This document shows positions 63,684-64,000 of a stretch of 64,000 nucleotides of DNA, one piece after another (the stretch's first letter is position 1; the number at the start of each line of letters is the position of its first letter). The position numbers and the translations under genes are program-made. Origin of the DNA: Serripes groenlandicus (Eukaryota > Mollusca > Bivalvia > Cardiida > Cardiidae); contig JASEVX010000010.1 of NCBI GenBank assembly GCA_031761405.1, forward strand, positions 34,219,322 to 34,283,321. Reading direction: 5' to 3'. The notes below the pieces were generated by a model that was not told the origin of the DNA, did no database searches, and worked only from the letters and a program-made list of their open reading frames with translations.

Positions 63684-64000
63684 AGATGATGAACAGGCAA
63701 TATGTCATCAAAACGATATGTTGTTAAAATAATGTTATCTAGAATTATTTGAATAAAAGATAATAAAATTATTTCATATTTTATTTATAGTTATTTCTAG
63801 GACACATCATAGTATTCTAAAGATTACCAAGGCCATTTAAGTGAATCAACAAACATTTGTATGAAATGGTTAATAGATTCATAAATAAATATGCATTTGA
63901 AATCTGGAGAACATAGAGATGGCAAATCTCTTATATAAATAATTGAAAACATTGTTGTCGGAAAAAGGGCTATTGTTTTCCGACAGCAGTCATGTTTGTT

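Overview
This window looks like animal nuclear DNA, most likely from a mollusc and probably a bivalve. That placement is an inference from AT-rich sequence, split genes with canonical GT-AG introns, very dense short inverted-repeat transposons, tRNA-derived SINEs, decayed LINEs and the kind of degenerate repeats often seen in bivalve genomes. Nothing is organised like a prokaryote or a virus. Most open reading frames above 60 codons are chance or repeat ORFs. The real genes appear as short exons inside or beside them.

The main gene is on the minus strand. It starts at 37483 and runs off the left edge. Fifteen exons, about 548 codons, can be placed by splice sites, reading phase and protein motifs. 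The product is a multi-pass membrane protein of the STRA6 / RBP-receptor family (retinol uptake). Every junction joins in phase except exon 4 to exon 5. Its introns hold LINE remnants, a burst of short TTAA-type elements, foldback elements and several minisatellites. Two of the minisatellites are tandem amplifications of the gene's own exon ends with their 5' splice sites: exon 12 in 4790-6110, and exon 9 in 19011-19350 plus 22165-22310.

A second large-scale structure is an inverted duplication. About 690-8720, carrying exons 11-14, recurs in reverse orientation at about 49130-56100 as a decayed copy that keeps exons 11-13. The arms differ by datable insertions: a 1019-bp mariner only in the right arm, a SINE tail only in the left arm, and unequal minisatellite expansion (6 versus about 28 copies of a 47-bp unit).

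From 37.5 to 49 kb the sequence holds a perfect 86-bp palindrome, an 80-bp minisatellite, a decayed DDE integrase-like transposase, a hAT-like element with another short element nested in it, and degenerate repeats. Beyond the right arm lie a short element with 30-bp terminal repeats (56751-56998) and the last coding exon of an alpha-1,4-glycosyltransferase-like gene (57286-57920, minus), whose upstream exons I did not find. The last 6 kb is mostly unrecognised apart from a SINE and repeat remnants.
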